Shown: positions 13,557-25,766, counted from the stretch's first letter. The stretch: DNA of 64,000 bases from Nyssa sinensis (GCA_008638375.1 CM018052.1:21345071-21409070); one strand, 5' to 3'. Notes: a model not told the origin generated them from the sequence alone. Program-made: numbers and translations.

Positions 13557-14293
13557 AGAGGCGGATTTGGGGTGGCCAGGGGCCACAGCCCTCCAAAGAT
13601 TTAAGGAAAAAAATTTCCTCTTACAATTCAATAATAATTTAAAATTTTCCCCTTCAAAATTTTGATATTTTTATAACAGTCCTCGTATATATTTTTTTGC
13701 CTCTCTTATACAAAACCTCTAATTCCGCCATTATAAATATTATCATATGTAGCGTACTGCTTTGTAATCTTCTTAGAGGAAGCTCTCTTTATTAACATCT
13801 TCATCTACAGATTTAGTCATCATGACATGTTTGTCATATTGGTGGCTTGTCACAAATGAAATTGAAACTATCTCTCGGTTTGGTTGCATCAAAGACTAAA
13901 GATTGTTTAAGATATCTTTACAAAACACCACTACTCTCTCCATATATATTGCAAACAAAGATAGCATATCTTTCACATCATAATGCATTTAAGAGTTGAC
14001 ATTTTCATCTTGCCATGAATGTGCAGATTTTGAGCAACGGAGTTTACAAGAGCATTGAGCACAGGGCAGTAGTGAATCGAGTGAAAGAGAGGATCTCCCT
14101 TGCCATGTTCTTCAATCCCAAGTTCCAAGCAGAGGTTGGACCTGCAGGTAGCCTTATAAACCCACAAAACCCACCACTATTCAAGAGGGTTGGGATGGAA
14201 AAGTATGTCAAAGACTTCTTCACTCATAAGCTGAAGGGAAAGTCATTCATAGAGCAAATGCGGATCAAAATTGGAGAAGACTCCCCTACTTAG
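10842..14293 (+). CDS. 2-oxoglutarate/Fe(II)-dependent dioxygenase, SRG1-like (4 exons)
   Basis: Spliced gene with exons 10842-11087, 11501-11748, 12186-12510 and 14027-14293. All introns are GT-AG, and the joined protein is 361 aa, the usual size for the plant DOXC class (SRG1, codeine/thebaine O-demethylase-like, flavonoid oxygenase-like). The N-terminal DIOX_N part has LPTIPFIDM (about 48-56) and WGIFQLVNHGV across the first splice. The jelly-roll core has YYPPCPQPE, the iron ligands His228 and Asp230 in RPHSD, and His285 in SIEHRAVVN. The 2-oxoglutarate contacts Arg295 and Ser297 are in RIS. NVGDIMEILSNG spans the last splice. Members act in the cytosol and hydroxylate or demethylate small molecules; the substrate cannot be read from sequence. 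No frameshift or premature stop is present, so it looks functional. Intron 3 is long (1516 bp) and AT-rich. Confidence 0.93.
11755..11797. repeat. (CT)n microsatellite just inside intron 2
   Basis: About 20 CT units begin only a few bases after the exon 2 donor (GTGCTC at 11749). The tract is on the sense strand of the dioxygenase gene and could affect splicing; that is inference. Confidence 0.9.
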
Positions 14294-14475
14294 TTGGAAT
14301 CAGTATGCTTTGAAAAAAAGAAAGAAAAAGAAAATGGTATGGTAGACTTGCTATGGCTTGAAGTTTCATCTTTCAAATGGTTTGTGTATTGTATAATATA
14401 TATTAATCCCCGTCGTACCTCATTGCAGGTCAAATAAACTGGTTGTATAATTTTGAATAATGTATAAGTTTTGTA

Positions 14476-14481
14476 AATAAA
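14476..14481 (+). terminator. Poly(A) signal candidate of the dioxygenase gene
   Basis: AATAAA lies 183 bp after the TAG stop, preceded by T-rich and TGTA-containing sequence typical of plant 3' ends. Another A/T-rich candidate lies near 14434. The actual cleavage site cannot be fixed. Confidence 0.5.
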
Positions 14482-14527
14482 GGTGATATTTTGTATTTGG
14501 GATTTTATAATTTTTGAATGCTTAATT

Positions 14528-14740
14528 ACGCATGTTTTTTTTTTTTGTTTGATAAATGAAGATTTTATTAACCGAACAAGGCAAAGCAAACAAAACCCCA
14601 GGGAAGACCAAGTTACAAGCTGCAAAACTGCCTATTACAACTTGAGCAGACTTTCTTTTTTATCAGCCAAAAAAAGAAATTTAATTGATGAAAATAAATG
14701 TACAAGAAATACATGCACAATACACCAATAAGAGAGAAAA
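14528..14740 (-). mobile_element. Probable 3' tail of a truncated LINE
   Basis: A T run followed by GTTTGATAAATGAAGATTTT reads, on the minus strand, as AAAATCTTCATTTATCAAAC then poly(A). This is the common 3' end of plant L1-type LINEs. It would be a short 5'-truncated minus-strand copy just downstream of the dioxygenase gene. No coding part is seen and the right edge is approximate. Confidence 0.45.
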
Positions 14741-14942
14741 TGGAAAGGGCGTCACGACCGGCTTGTGATAGTTTGAGGCCTAAAGAAAATTTTTTTAAAA
14801 ATATATTGACAACTTATCTCAATCAAACAAAAAAATTAGGATCAATGTGGTGAGTTGATAGAATGTTGTATGTTTTTCAATTTAATTAAAGATATTAAAA
14901 AAAAAATAGAGTAAGAAAGAGAGCCGAGAGGGGGGAGAGATA

Positions 14943-14973
14943 CACTACAGGAAAAGGCACTATTAGCGACGCA
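14943..14973. repeat. CACTA left terminal inverted repeat
   Basis: Starts CACTACAGGAAAAGGCAC and pairs with 34468-34498, with two mismatches over 31 bp. ATA target duplication immediately before it. Confidence 0.95.
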
Positions 14974-15370
14974 TGAGTGCGTTGCTAATAGTGAAAAAAA
15001 GCGTCGCTAAAGACATTTTGCGACGCACACTAGGCATCGCTAAAAACGTTGTAGCGACGCACACATCTCTTTGTGTCGCTAAAGGTAACTATTAGCGATA
15101 CCCAATGGGAGTCGCTAATAATTTTGATGGTGCATCGCAAATACTATCTACAATCGCAATGTGCGTCGCTAAAAGTTATTATTGACGACGCTCACTTTGT
15201 GCGTCGCAAATGGTTCCTTTTAGCGACGCTCACTGTGTGCGTCGCAAATGGTATCTTTTAGTGACGCTCACTTTGTGCGTCGCAAATGCCAATCTTTAGC
15301 GAAGAATTTGAAGCGTCGCTATAAATTGATTTCTTAGCTTTTAGCGACGCATTTTATGCGTCACTAAAAG
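14963..15370. repeat. CACTA left subterminal repeats
   Basis: More than a dozen copies, in both orientations, of a motif around TTAGCGACGC / GCGTCGCTAA, often paired as small palindromes. Such clustered motifs are the binding sites of the TNPA-like protein in En/Spm elements (known family property). Confidence 0.88.
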
Positions 15371-15727
15371 TTTATTTATTTATTTATTTTCCCTACAATA
15401 TTTGTTTTATTTATTGTTTTATTCCTGTTTAAACCTATATCAATTATCCTGATATACAATAAAATTCAAACATTCTGAAATGAATATATATTGAAAAAGA
15501 AAAATGCATTCATATATATATATATATATATGTACTATAGTAATTGATTAGTTACATTTGTAAAAGTACAATTTAAGAATAAATACAAAAATAATAAACT
15601 GTCTCAAAAAATGTAACTACATATGTTGATGAAAAAAAAAACAGATAAAAATAGTCAGTCCCGATGCAAGTGAATATATTATTATTATTTTTTTTTCATG
15701 CATAAATAGTAAGAACGGCATAAAGTA

Positions 15728-17050
15728 GCATAAGTTGCAAACCACTAATCTGAACTGGTTGTCCTAAGTTTTTGGTAGTCTATTTTGTCACTTGTGAGGT
15801 GTGTGATGGGGTATCGAGATAGTTAGGCAAATATCTGGTATTTTGGTCTGTGAAAACCCCAAAACCTGCCTTTTCGGAGCAAAAACTTGCATAAGTTTCA
15901 AACCGTTGATCCGAATCGAGTGCCGTAAATTTGTGCAAGTCTATTTTATCATTTGTGAAGTGTGTGATGGGGTTTCGGGGTCAGTAGGCCGATATCCAGC
16001 ATTTTGGTCTGTCAAAATTCGAAAATGGGTCTTTTTGGAGCAGAAACTTGCATAAGTTTCAAACCGATGATCTGAACCGAATGCCGTAAGTTCTTGCAAG
16101 TCTATTTTATCATTTATGAGGTGTGTGATGGGGTTTTGTGGTAGTTAGGCCGATATCCGGTGCTTTGGTCCGTCAAAACCTGAAAATGGGCATTTTTGGA
16201 GCAAAAACTTGCATAAGTTTCAAACCGGTGATCCAAACTGAGAGCCGTAAGTTCGTGCAAGTCTATTTTATTATTTTTGAGGTGTGTGATGGGTTTTTGT
16301 GGTAGTTAGGCCGATATCCAGTGTTTTGGTCTGTCAAAACCCGAAAATGGGTCTTTTTGGAGAAGAAACTTCCATAAGTTTCAAACTGGTAATCCGAACC
16401 GAGTGTCATAAGTTTGTACAAGTCTATTTTATCATTTGTAAGGTGTGTGGTGGGGTTTCGTGGTAGTTAGGCTGATATCCAGTGTTTTGGTCCGTCAAAA
16501 CCCCCAAAATGGGCTTTTTTGGAGCAGAAACTTGCATAAGTTTCAAATCGGTGATCTGAACCGAGTGTCATAAGTTCGTGCAAGTCTATTTTATCATTTG
16601 TGAGGTGTGTGATGGGGTTTCGTGGTAGTTAGGCCAATATCCGACATTTTTGGTCCGTCAAAACCTGAAAACGGGCCTTTTTGGAGCAAAAACTTGCATT
16701 AGTTTCAAATCGGTGATCCGAACCGAGTGTCGTAAATTCGTGCAAGTTTATTTTATCATTTTTGAGGTATGTGATGGGATTTCATGACATTTAGGCCGAT
16801 ATCCAGCATTTTGGTCTGTCAAAACCCAAAAATGGGCCTTTTGGAGCAGAAACTTGCATAAATTTGAAACCGGTGATCCGAACCGAGTGTCGTAAGTTCG
16901 TGCAAGTCTATTTTAGCATTCGTGAGGTGTGTGATGGGATTTCGGGGTCGGTAGGCCAATATCCGACATTTTGGTCTATCAAAACTCAAAAATTGGCCTT
17001 TTTGGAGTAGAAACTTGCAAAAGTTTTTAACGGTCATTCGAACCGATGAA
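15728..17050. repeat. 161-bp tandem repeat array in the CACTA element
   Basis: The unit starting GCATAAGTTTCAAACCGGTG recurs near 15728, 15889, 16050, 16211, 16372, 16534, 16696, 16856 and 17018, a spacing of 160-163 bp, giving about eight copies. Each includes AAGTCTATTTTATCATTTGT and a GGTCTGTCAAAACCC-like part, and copies differ by scattered substitutions. No reading frame is conserved across copies, so it is a minisatellite rather than a gene. Tandem arrays between the subterminal repeats and coding region are known in some plant CACTA elements. Confidence 0.93.
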
Positions 17051-17149
17051 ATTAAATAAGTTCATGCAACTATATTTTTTTTATTTTTACATAACATTTT
17101 CTATAAATAATAACCACCAAAGTATATAATTTTAAAAACTTACCATGGT

Positions 17150-18600
17150 TGAACAGAGCCACCCTGCTGGCTGAGCATCGTTTGCACAAGAGCCTCTAGT
17201 TGGGAATATCACTCCTCGAGGCTATTTAATTTTTGCCGCAACTCTGCATTCTTTCGTTGAACTACCTCAGTGGCTGCGTGTGCCCTAGCATCACTCTTAA
17301 CAGTAGAGGACGATGCCGTTGACACCCTCTTAGTCCCTAAGCCACGCACATAGCTGCCCCTCTTGCCCAGAACAATCTCCTGTATCTGGTCATCGGTCGA
17401 CGGATCCTGACCCTCAGCTGTTGGCTGAGCATGCAGCCGGACCATCTCCTCCTATAAAACATAAATATATGTTACTACTTTTATAACTTTAGATTAATAT
17501 TAAATTAGTAATACTGTGGCAAGTTACATAAAAACTTACATAAAGTCGCTGTGCTTCAGGCCCAGTCCAACCCTTCTCGGGGTTGTAGTGCATCCTGTGC
17601 CACAAATTAATGTTGCTGGGTGGTGCACCAGTCTTTTGGTCTCGCTGGAGCAAATAAATAGTAGCTTGTGAAGATTAATTTAATGAATAAATTATACAGT
17701 AAAAACTTGATACATTTATTAACTTACCATATCATGCCTATACTGTACAAAAAAATTTGATCCACCACAGTGGGTCACCTTTTGCTCTCGCTATTTTTCC
17801 TACTCAGTTCCTACACTTGGCCAAAATAAAGAAGGTTAGTATAAATGATAATGATTTTTAGACAACAAAAGTAATTTTGACAATTTTTACCTGGAATGCG
17901 TCACTAGAGAACCGGTCACAAAGTAACATCCAATCCTCCACTGTGGCCCCCCTGTAGGGTCTGTCGCGAGGCTCTCTACCAGCTGCCACCTCCGCCTCGT
18001 AGTGCATGTGGAGCCGATGTCGATAGTCCTTGAAACGGACTCCCAGATAACGGTCCACTACCTTCGCTACGTGAGGTAGGTGGAGATCGATGTCAAACTT
18101 CTCCTGTAAAGCATGTCATTGTCAAAACATTACGGCATTAGATATGTTAAAATTAAGTTCAACATAATAATAAAAGACATACCAGGATATGCGCATGAAT
18201 ATCCCATCGCTCTTCCTCAATGACGAGACTCTAGTCACTAATATGGAGTAGGGCGCGTAGTTGGCAAATGATGCTGGCCTCTGTGGTGAACTACTGTGCC
18301 CACCTACCAACGGGCTTCAGCAAGCCCTCAGGTAGCTCAATCCAAAGTCGCGAGCCCCCTGTTGCCTCCATCTGTGCCTGCAAACTCTGATTCTTCTACC
18401 TACTGTGCCCTCGTCTAGAGGTGGTGGCTGAAGCTTTAGAAAAAATAAAATAGAAACAATTAGTACCATATTTATATAATCATTAATACAAAGTATAACT
18501 ATGCATACCATCAATGGTAGGATCGGTCGACCCTATAAAGGAGGGGGAAGGGGTCGATGGGTCCGCCGGGGTTGTGCGTCTGCGTGAGTCTGGTCCAACC
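17150..18600 (-). pseudogene. Transposase_24 (Ptta/En/Spm, TNPA-like) gene, decayed
   Basis: Several minus-strand exon-like blocks together match the plant Ptta/En/Spm protein. A start region near 18600 begins MVGPDSRRRTTPADP. A block at about 18430-18185 includes LWIELPEGLLKPVGRWAQ but has two in-frame stops. A block at about 18105-17891 includes VDRYLGVRFKDYRHRLH and VEDWMLLCDRF. A short block near 17790-17730 has VTHCGGSNFFVQYRHDM. Another near 17645-17535 has NINLWHRMHYNPEKGWTGPE. The last, about 17455-17150, has LGKRGSYVRGLG and a coiled-coil-like end. The family is the second gene of En/Spm elements, expected to bind subterminal repeats. It lies just downstream of the TNP2-like gene on the same strand. 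Exon limits are approximate. Confidence 0.8.
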
Positions 18601-20135
18601 ATATCTAAAAAGAAAGTTTAAAATTAAATTCCATTACATCATAAAAATTAAAATTCATTACATCATAAAATTGACAATCCATTACATCATAAAATTACAA
18701 ATCCATTACACTTGATCCTAACACATGTAACACCTATTACAATTATTCATTGAGTCTGTATCATCATCTGAACTTGAATTTTCTTCATTCTCGGTACAAT
18801 ACTCTAACAATGTCTCATCATCAAAATCACTGTCCTCGTCATCATCATCATTAATGAACGTTGCATCCCTCGGATCTAATTGTGTGGTATTGGTGACATC
18901 GGAAGCTACGGCATGATCTAGTTCTACATTAGTTCTATTCAACCGATACGAAGTAACATCTTCCTGATCATGCCGAACAACACTATCGTGGGCAGTTTGA
19001 GACTCTTTTTGTAGTGCCTCCTCAATCCTCTCCAACTCTTCATCTCCCTCGCCAACTTCTAGGACATTATAAACATTTCTAGTTTTTATTTTTTGGACAA
19101 CATGCCAATCACCTCTTAATTTTGTGTCCTTCAAATAGAAAACTTGTTTTGCTTGAGATACCAAAACATACTGATCATCTTTAAATGCTGTACGTGACGT
19201 ATTAACACGTATGAAGTACTTATCGATCTGCATTCCAGTCTTCTTATTACTTACATCCCACCAATCACATTTAAAAATATACACAGAATGACCATAGTAA
19301 TAATGTAACTGTATGATGTCTTGTAAAACACCATAGTACTCTACAGTTTGTCCTGCGTCACCATCTCCTTGAACAAGGATCCCGTTATTTTGTGTTTGTC
19401 GACTGACCTCACGTTCCCTCGTGTGAAATCGAACACCATCAACAATTAAACCGGTGTAACGGGATATCCTTTGATCAGGACCACATGCCAAGGAGTATAA
19501 TTGATCCTATGTAGGGGTGCAAACGAGCCGAGTCGAGTCGAGTATCTGATGGTTGGGCTTGGCTCGCGAAAAAATCGAGTCTGGCTCGACTCGGCTCGAA
19601 ACTCGACTCGAGCTCAAATTTCTGATCGAACTCGGCTCGTGAATGGCTTGTCAAGCTCGAGCTCAAACTCGACTCGGCTCGAAAAAATAAACAAGCCTCA
19701 TTCGAGCTCGAGCTCGAATTCGAGTTACTCATTTTTTCTTTTTTGTGTCCTCAATTGAAGAATATTAAGAGTTTCTTCTTCTATGATGCTTGATGCACAA
19801 TAAATGATGCAACATTTATCCTCTCCAAAATGTTATTCAGATATTAAAACGCAATAATTTCATCTAAACTAAGGGTGAAAACATGGTTCATACATGAATT
19901 ACTTACACAAAATATGCAGCAGGAACAATGGAACTCCCAAATATTTTAAAGAAAATAAAACACCCCCATCTTGTTTATGACTACAGTTTACAAGCTTTTA
20001 AGCATCAAACTTGAAAATCTTTCAAACACCTAAATGGCCTGATATATCAACATCATCAAATGCCTCATCTGTGACCCAGGATATGAAATTTTACATGGAG
20101 AGGAAAATTAGAAGGTGATGAGATCATCCTTTGTC

Positions 20136-20401
20136 GATTGCGGCTTCTTTGTATCATGTCCGCCCTCAGATGTGCCACCAGCTTTCTTGCCAAAGATCAT
20201 CTCATCATGATCATCCATCATGTCATCATTGTTTCTTCCCTGAGATACACATCGAGAGCCTGCTAGTTTTCTAACCAGAGCATCTTCTTTCCTGATAGGA
20301 AGAGAATCATCAGGCTCAACAGCAATGCAATATAGAACTTCCACTCGGCAACAGGCCATGGTCTTCCCTACAATGCAATTCTAGTAAAAATAAACAATAG
20401 T
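20136..20401 (-). repeat. 266-bp direct duplication, left copy (unknown captured exon)
   Basis: Same sequence as 23533-23798 with a handful of substitutions (about 3%) and the same length. On the minus strand it contains an open frame with KEDALVRKLAGSR and an acidic stretch NNDDMMDDHDEM, possibly starting after a TTCCTATCAG acceptor-like site. Reading continues to the left of the duplication (to about 20030), where VTDEAFDDVDISGHLGV ends in a stop in one frame. I do not recognise the parent gene. Confidence 0.9.
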
Positions 20402-23400
20402 TGTAATAACCCGAATTTTTTTTTTTATATATATATGAAAATTTTCTTGGTTATTAAATAATTTTATTATTTTTATTATTATTATTAGTATGATTTATTA
20501 TTGTTGGTGTTAAAAATGTGAAATTTATGTAATAGGTATATTATTATTATTGTAAATTTTTGAAGTATGTGTATTATATATATACATGGGTGTATGGATG
20601 TGTAGTATGTATATATGTGTGTGAAATAATTACATGTATGTGTTATATATATATATATGTATGGTATGTATATATATATATGTGGGATAAAAGGTGTGCA
20701 TGTGTAGGTGGATATGTATATTTATGTATAGCAGTGCATGTGTGCACTGTGTGTGTGTGTAGCAGACCTGGAAAGTGTGTGAGTGAGGTGTCAGTTAAAT
20801 GTGTGTGTGTTTAGTGTGTGATGAGTGGTATATATATATATATATATATATATATAGGCTTATATAGGCAGCTTTGCATTTAATGCAAAGCTGCATTTGG
20901 GGAAGAGCAGGTGGCTGAGCAGGGTGAGGGAAGTCAGGAAAAAGGGGCTGGTGAGAGAGAGAGATGTGTGAGGGTGGATTTGTGTGTATATTTTGATCTC
21001 GGTTGGGAGAAGAGAAGGAAAGAAAAGCAGAAGCAAGAGAGAGAAAGAGAGGACTGTGAAGGTGGAGAGGAAGCTCGAGAGTGGATCAAGAGGAACAGAA
21101 GGGGGGAGAGAGCAATCCACCGAGAGAAAAATTAGGAAATTAAGGTAAGTGGGTCTCGTTCTGTTTTTAAGATTTGAGAGTTTTCATTTGATTTTAAGTG
21201 TGGGGTTTTAAAGAGCATGAAGAATGGAAAATATTACAAAAAGAATTAGTTAAAATGGTTGAGAAATCAGTGAGTAAACCCTAATTGTAGGTATAGTATA
21301 ATAATCGGGTCCTTCTATATTTTATGTAAGACACCTTGTTTAAATGGTCCTAAAGTAATCCTACGAGGTGCAGAAAGAAAATGGAAAAAAAAAGAATGAA
21401 AAACAGTAAAAGAATGAGCGTAGAAACAGAAAAGAAAAGTTGGCCGGAGATTCGGCCATGGGCCTTTGAGCCCTATTTCGTGATGATCCATTGGTCCAAA
21501 TTGAAAATGGAGGGTGGCAATGGAATCTACATGAAGAACTCTAGAAAACGGCATTTTTAAAACCTTGAAATCTCGCCGGAGATCGGTCGCCGGCGCTGGA
21601 GAAAGCGCTGGAACCCTACTGTTACGTCGCCGAAAAGTCGGGGAAGAAGGGGGGTGACCGGGTCGGGTCTGGGTTCGGATCGGACCAAGGGCAACCCGTC
21701 CCTGCCACGTGTCGGTCACTGGTTTTAAATTAAAAAAAGAGAATGGGAGTGTTTGGCAACAGGGATAAGAAATTGAAATTAAATTTGAAACAGGAACAGG
21801 GATATCCTATCCCTGTTCTGGACTAAACCCCGTTTGGCTATACGAATTGAGAATAGGAAGAATTGAAAAATTACGAATTTAACCCTGAACTTTTGGAAAT
21901 TAAATTTGAACCCCAGAACTTTAGGAAATCTGATTTTGAACCACAAAACTTTGACTAATTATGTTTTGACCCTCCAGAATAAAATATTAATAAATATTAA
22001 TTAAATTAATTAATTAATTAATTTAATTATTTAAATATTCAGAAATAACCCGAAGTCCAAATGGGACAAGTCATTAGTGTATTTTTGACTATCTCGACCA
22101 TTCTGAGACCGATGGTGAGGTCCGTTTTACGAGACGGGGTCCCAAAAAATAAAAGACCCGTGGTAACCTTTAAAATTACCAAAATGCCCCTGAATTGAAG
22201 TATAGCCAAACGAACTCCGAATTTAGTAAACAAATAGTAAAATTTTATTATCTCAAACATTCCGGACTCAACCGTGGAGTCCGATTTGTGAAAAGAGGTC
22301 ACGAAATGTAAGGACCCGTGAAAAGTGCAAAATGACTGTTTTGCCCTTTTGAACCCAGATGCCCGAATTGAATTCTACGAAAACCTAAACTTATTTTCTT
22401 CGACGTCCTGGACTCAATAGTAGAGTCTAATTTAGTAGAATAGAAACCTATGAATTAAAAGACATAAAATTTGATGAATAGCATAAATTCAAATGACAAT
22501 AGACTGAGTTGTAATTTATGCTTTTAGGGACACTGACAGGGCAGAAGAGGGCGATCTAATCTCCTGCGTTTTCATTGACCAAGTTCAGTTACGTGTCGTA
22601 CACGATCTCCTAGGGTTGAGACTACCCGACAGGTATGGTGTTTTGCTAATGTTAGAAATGAAGTTAAGTTAGGAATGTTCTGTGAATGACTGGCATGACT
22701 TATGTGTTTATGTAGAATGTGTTTACTTGATGATTTAGAATTGGTTGTTCACCTGCTTACATGTTACTTGTACTTTATGAATGTTTAGTGAATGATGAAC
22801 GTAAATCATGACATGTGTATATGTTGATTATATGAGATATGTTTGCATGTGGAATCAGCTGGTGATTTATGTATTTATTGTCTCAAGCATGCTATATTGT
22901 GGAAACCTGTTTCATTGAAATTGCATTGGCATATTGGCATATGATGAATTCTTTGAGAACATGGCGTGGGTAAGCACGTAGTGCTTTGCATTATGAGGGT
23001 GTAGATCCTGTGGTGAAAAACCCAAAATTGGCCATTGCATTGGTACTTTGTTTCCCATCGGGGAGTACCCATAAATGAGACATGGGTGTGGCATAGAGTT
23101 GTGCATGGGTGCGTCACGCATACCATTCATATATATATTACTGCGATGCTTTGAATGTCATTTAGATATAAATGTACACTTTGCACATGCCACGCCTTAG
23201 CTTTATTTCTTGCATTAGCATTTCATCATACCAGCAGTTGAGCTGACCCATTCGTGGGCAACATTTTTCAGATGAGGACCCTCCAGCTACTTGAGACTCA
23301 GCGATACTTTGATAGGGGGGCACTTGTTATATTTTTGGTCCGTGGGACCTATGTTTTGTAATGTAAGGGCTTAAGCTCGAATAACCTATGAACGATGTAT

Positions 23401-23532
23401 ATTATGTTATCTTATGTATTGATGGGAATGGATGCATGTTTAGTAGATTTATTTACCTTGTTCTTTTATTTATTTTATTTTCTGTCTCGTCAGTCGCGTC
23501 CCCAGGTTCGGTCGGGAATTCGGGGCGTGACA
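20402..23532 (+). mobile_element. Solo LTR (3131 bp) inside the hAT element
   Basis: Starts TGTAATAACCCG and ends GGGGCGTGACA, so it has TG...CA ends. It shares blocks with the LARD LTRs at 35301-52631, such as GACAGGTATGGTGTTTTGCT, ACCCATTCGTGGGCA and the closing GGAATTCGGGGCGTGACA, so it belongs to the same lineage. There is no internal region or PBS. It has no simple 5-bp target duplication; instead it lies between two 266-bp direct copies of host-derived sequence. Confidence 0.88.
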
Positions 23533-23798
23533 GATTGCGGCTTCTTTGTATCATGTCCGCCCTCAGATGTGCCATCAGCTTTCTTGCCAAAGATCATCTC
23601 ATTAAGATCATCCATCATGTCATCATTGTTTCTTCCCTGAGATACACCTCGAGAGCCTGCTAGTTTTCTAACCAGAGCATCTTCTTTCCTGATAGGAAGA
23701 GAATCATCAGGCTTAACAGCAATGCAATATAGAACTTTCACTCGGCAACAGGCCATGGTCTTCCTTACAATGCAGTTCCAGTAAAAATAAATAATAGT
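23533..23798 (-). repeat. 266-bp direct duplication, right copy
   Basis: Begins GATTGCGGCTTC directly after the LTR CA end and ends AATAATAGT, matching 20136-20401 over its full length. The minus-strand frame is preserved (KEDALVRKLAGSRGVSQGR). The copy to the left of the LTR continues into the downstream exon end and this copy continues into upstream intron-like DNA. Together they behave like a duplicated slice of one captured gene. Confidence 0.9.
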
Positions 23799-24732
23799 AA
23801 AGGGAATTGGATACAACATTATGTACAAGTGAGAAGAAAAATAGATATTATATCCAGTGAAATCATATAAATATTTTGGTTAGGTTGTAGGGAAATATTC
23901 AAATAATGAATCGAAGGGCAACAACCATAACTCGTCAAGAAATAGATGCAATTAAGAATTAATGAGTGTTGTGGCATGTGTAGTTCATTCATGTCAAACA
24001 TGCTTGATCATTAATTTTCTAATGGAGACTGTTTCATGTATCATCTTCCACTCGATGATAATAATTTACAAGTACCTTATCACATTCTAACTTCAAAAAT
24101 TAAGCAATTTATATAAGAGTTTAAGACATGTTCAAAGTGTAATTTTTTTTTTTTAAACAATGGAATAAAAAAAAAATCTCACAAAAATCCATCTTCTTGG
24201 TAACATTGGGCTGATTGTTCAGCTTTATATTGCATTCTTTTAGCCTCTATTGTACTATTACATAACCTCCAATAATATTTGTTCTAGGAAGGAATATTTA
24301 CCTATTTTAGTACCCTGCAGTACTTGATCTTTTTCGGGAGTAATATGACTCGCAAAGGACTTGAATGACTCCCTCCAGTGATTCTTTGTCTTCTTTTAGA
24401 TTATAGAATTTTTTTCTCAAAACCAGGCATCAATACAAGGCTCTCTCTCCATTGATCCACATTACAAAAAACTCTTGAGATCTGAAAATCTTAGTTCAAC
24501 ATTTTAGCTCCAAGTTTGAAATGTAATAACTTGAAACCTGACCATAAACTCAATGAAGAATAATATTATGCTTTCACAATCACCTCTACCACCACAGGAA
24601 AATAGAAGAAGAAAAAATAGCAGAAAGTATTAAAATCACAGCTGCATGATTAATAATATCAAATTCAATAACTGAATCGAGACATCATCATCAAACCAAG
24701 CAAATACTTCAACTATAACACAATTGGAATAC
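23799..24732. other. Intron-like captured DNA in the hAT element
   Basis: AT-rich sequence between the unknown exon and the IBR3-like exons. No coding match seen. It may be intron of the captured genes or hAT filler. Confidence 0.4.
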
Positions 24733-25146
24733 CCAAAATGTAATGCCAGGTATTCTGCCACAGAAGGAATTCCTTCAGGAATTCCAGCAAATTCAAGACC
24801 ATCATCGTGTTGTACTTTATTGAGCCCAATATCCACAATGTAATGCTGCCAAAAAAAAAAAAAGAAACTAACAATCAACCCAGAAATATCACTAGTTGAG
24901 CATCCATTTTTGTTTTTTGATTAGATTTTCAACACCAAATTTATAAAGGCAAACCAGAAATCTAAAATCATAGTGAACAAAATGACAATTTTGCAGTTAG
25001 TTTAAGCAAATTAAATGGATATCACTTTCCACGCCAAACACTAAAGTGTTGCAAAATGACTTATATACCAAGCAGCTGTATGCAACATCACACATTTGGT
25101 TTCCAAGGGTGGACAACTCCCAGTCAAGAATGCCAAGCACTCTATC
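24733..25146 (-). pseudogene. IBR3: Captured IBR3/ACAD10-like gene fragment (two exons)
   Basis: Exon 25069-25146 is exactly 78 bp and encodes [20 protein letters not shown] followed by VAYSCL, after a GTGCAG acceptor and before a GTATAT donor. Exon 24733-24845 follows TTGGCAG and encodes HYIVDIGLNKVQHDDGLEFA then GIPEGIPSVAEYLALHFG. The two join as expected in plant IBR3 (peroxisomal acyl-CoA dehydrogenase-like protein with an N-terminal aminoglycoside-phosphotransferase-like domain, linked to indole-3-butyric acid response). The fragment covers only the end of the phosphotransferase-like domain; ILDWE holds its metal-binding Asp. No acyl-CoA dehydrogenase part is present. Splice sites are intact, so it could be spliced into a transcript, but no full IBR3 can be made. 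Confidence 0.82.
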
Positions 25147-25766
25147 CTGCACCATGAACACTTGATTAAATGGGACTCAGATAGGATAGTAAATACATGT
25201 AAAGATTTAAGTGCATTAACAATCAACTATAAGAAATTCTCAATCACCAGTCACCAGTCTCTAACCCTGAAATTAAAATTTCTATTCAGCAATAATTTCA
25301 CCTGAAAAAATTTCAGTCTGGATTTAAACTTCTCAAAACTCTAACCAAACAAATATGTAACTAAAACTGATTAAATATTTAACATAGAAACATCACGATT
25401 CACGACTTAAACGAGATAACCAAAAACAAATCCAATGATTGCTTTTAATATATCAATTAATATAGAATCATACTTGCATTCCAAGATCTTACAATGATGG
25501 ATTCAATGACTGGAAGAAGAAAGATTATGATTCAAAAAAATAAAAAAAATAAAAAACCAATAGAATTTGAAACTATGGTTTCAACTCTGAAAATTTCATG
25601 TAGATTAATATAGAATGAAAATTCATGAGCGACGATCGAAATACAGAGAAACGCAGTTCTAGGCGCTGATACTAAAATAAAAAATAAAAAAAAAGACGGA
25701 TCAGAATGGAGCTTTGATAGTACCAAACGAAGTAGTGATACTAATATAAGATTATACAAGGAATTA

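Noticed and set aside
15728..17050. Regular repeat array as a possible CRISPR-like array
   Set aside because: Whole 161-bp units repeat with no unique spacers; it is a plant transposon minisatellite.
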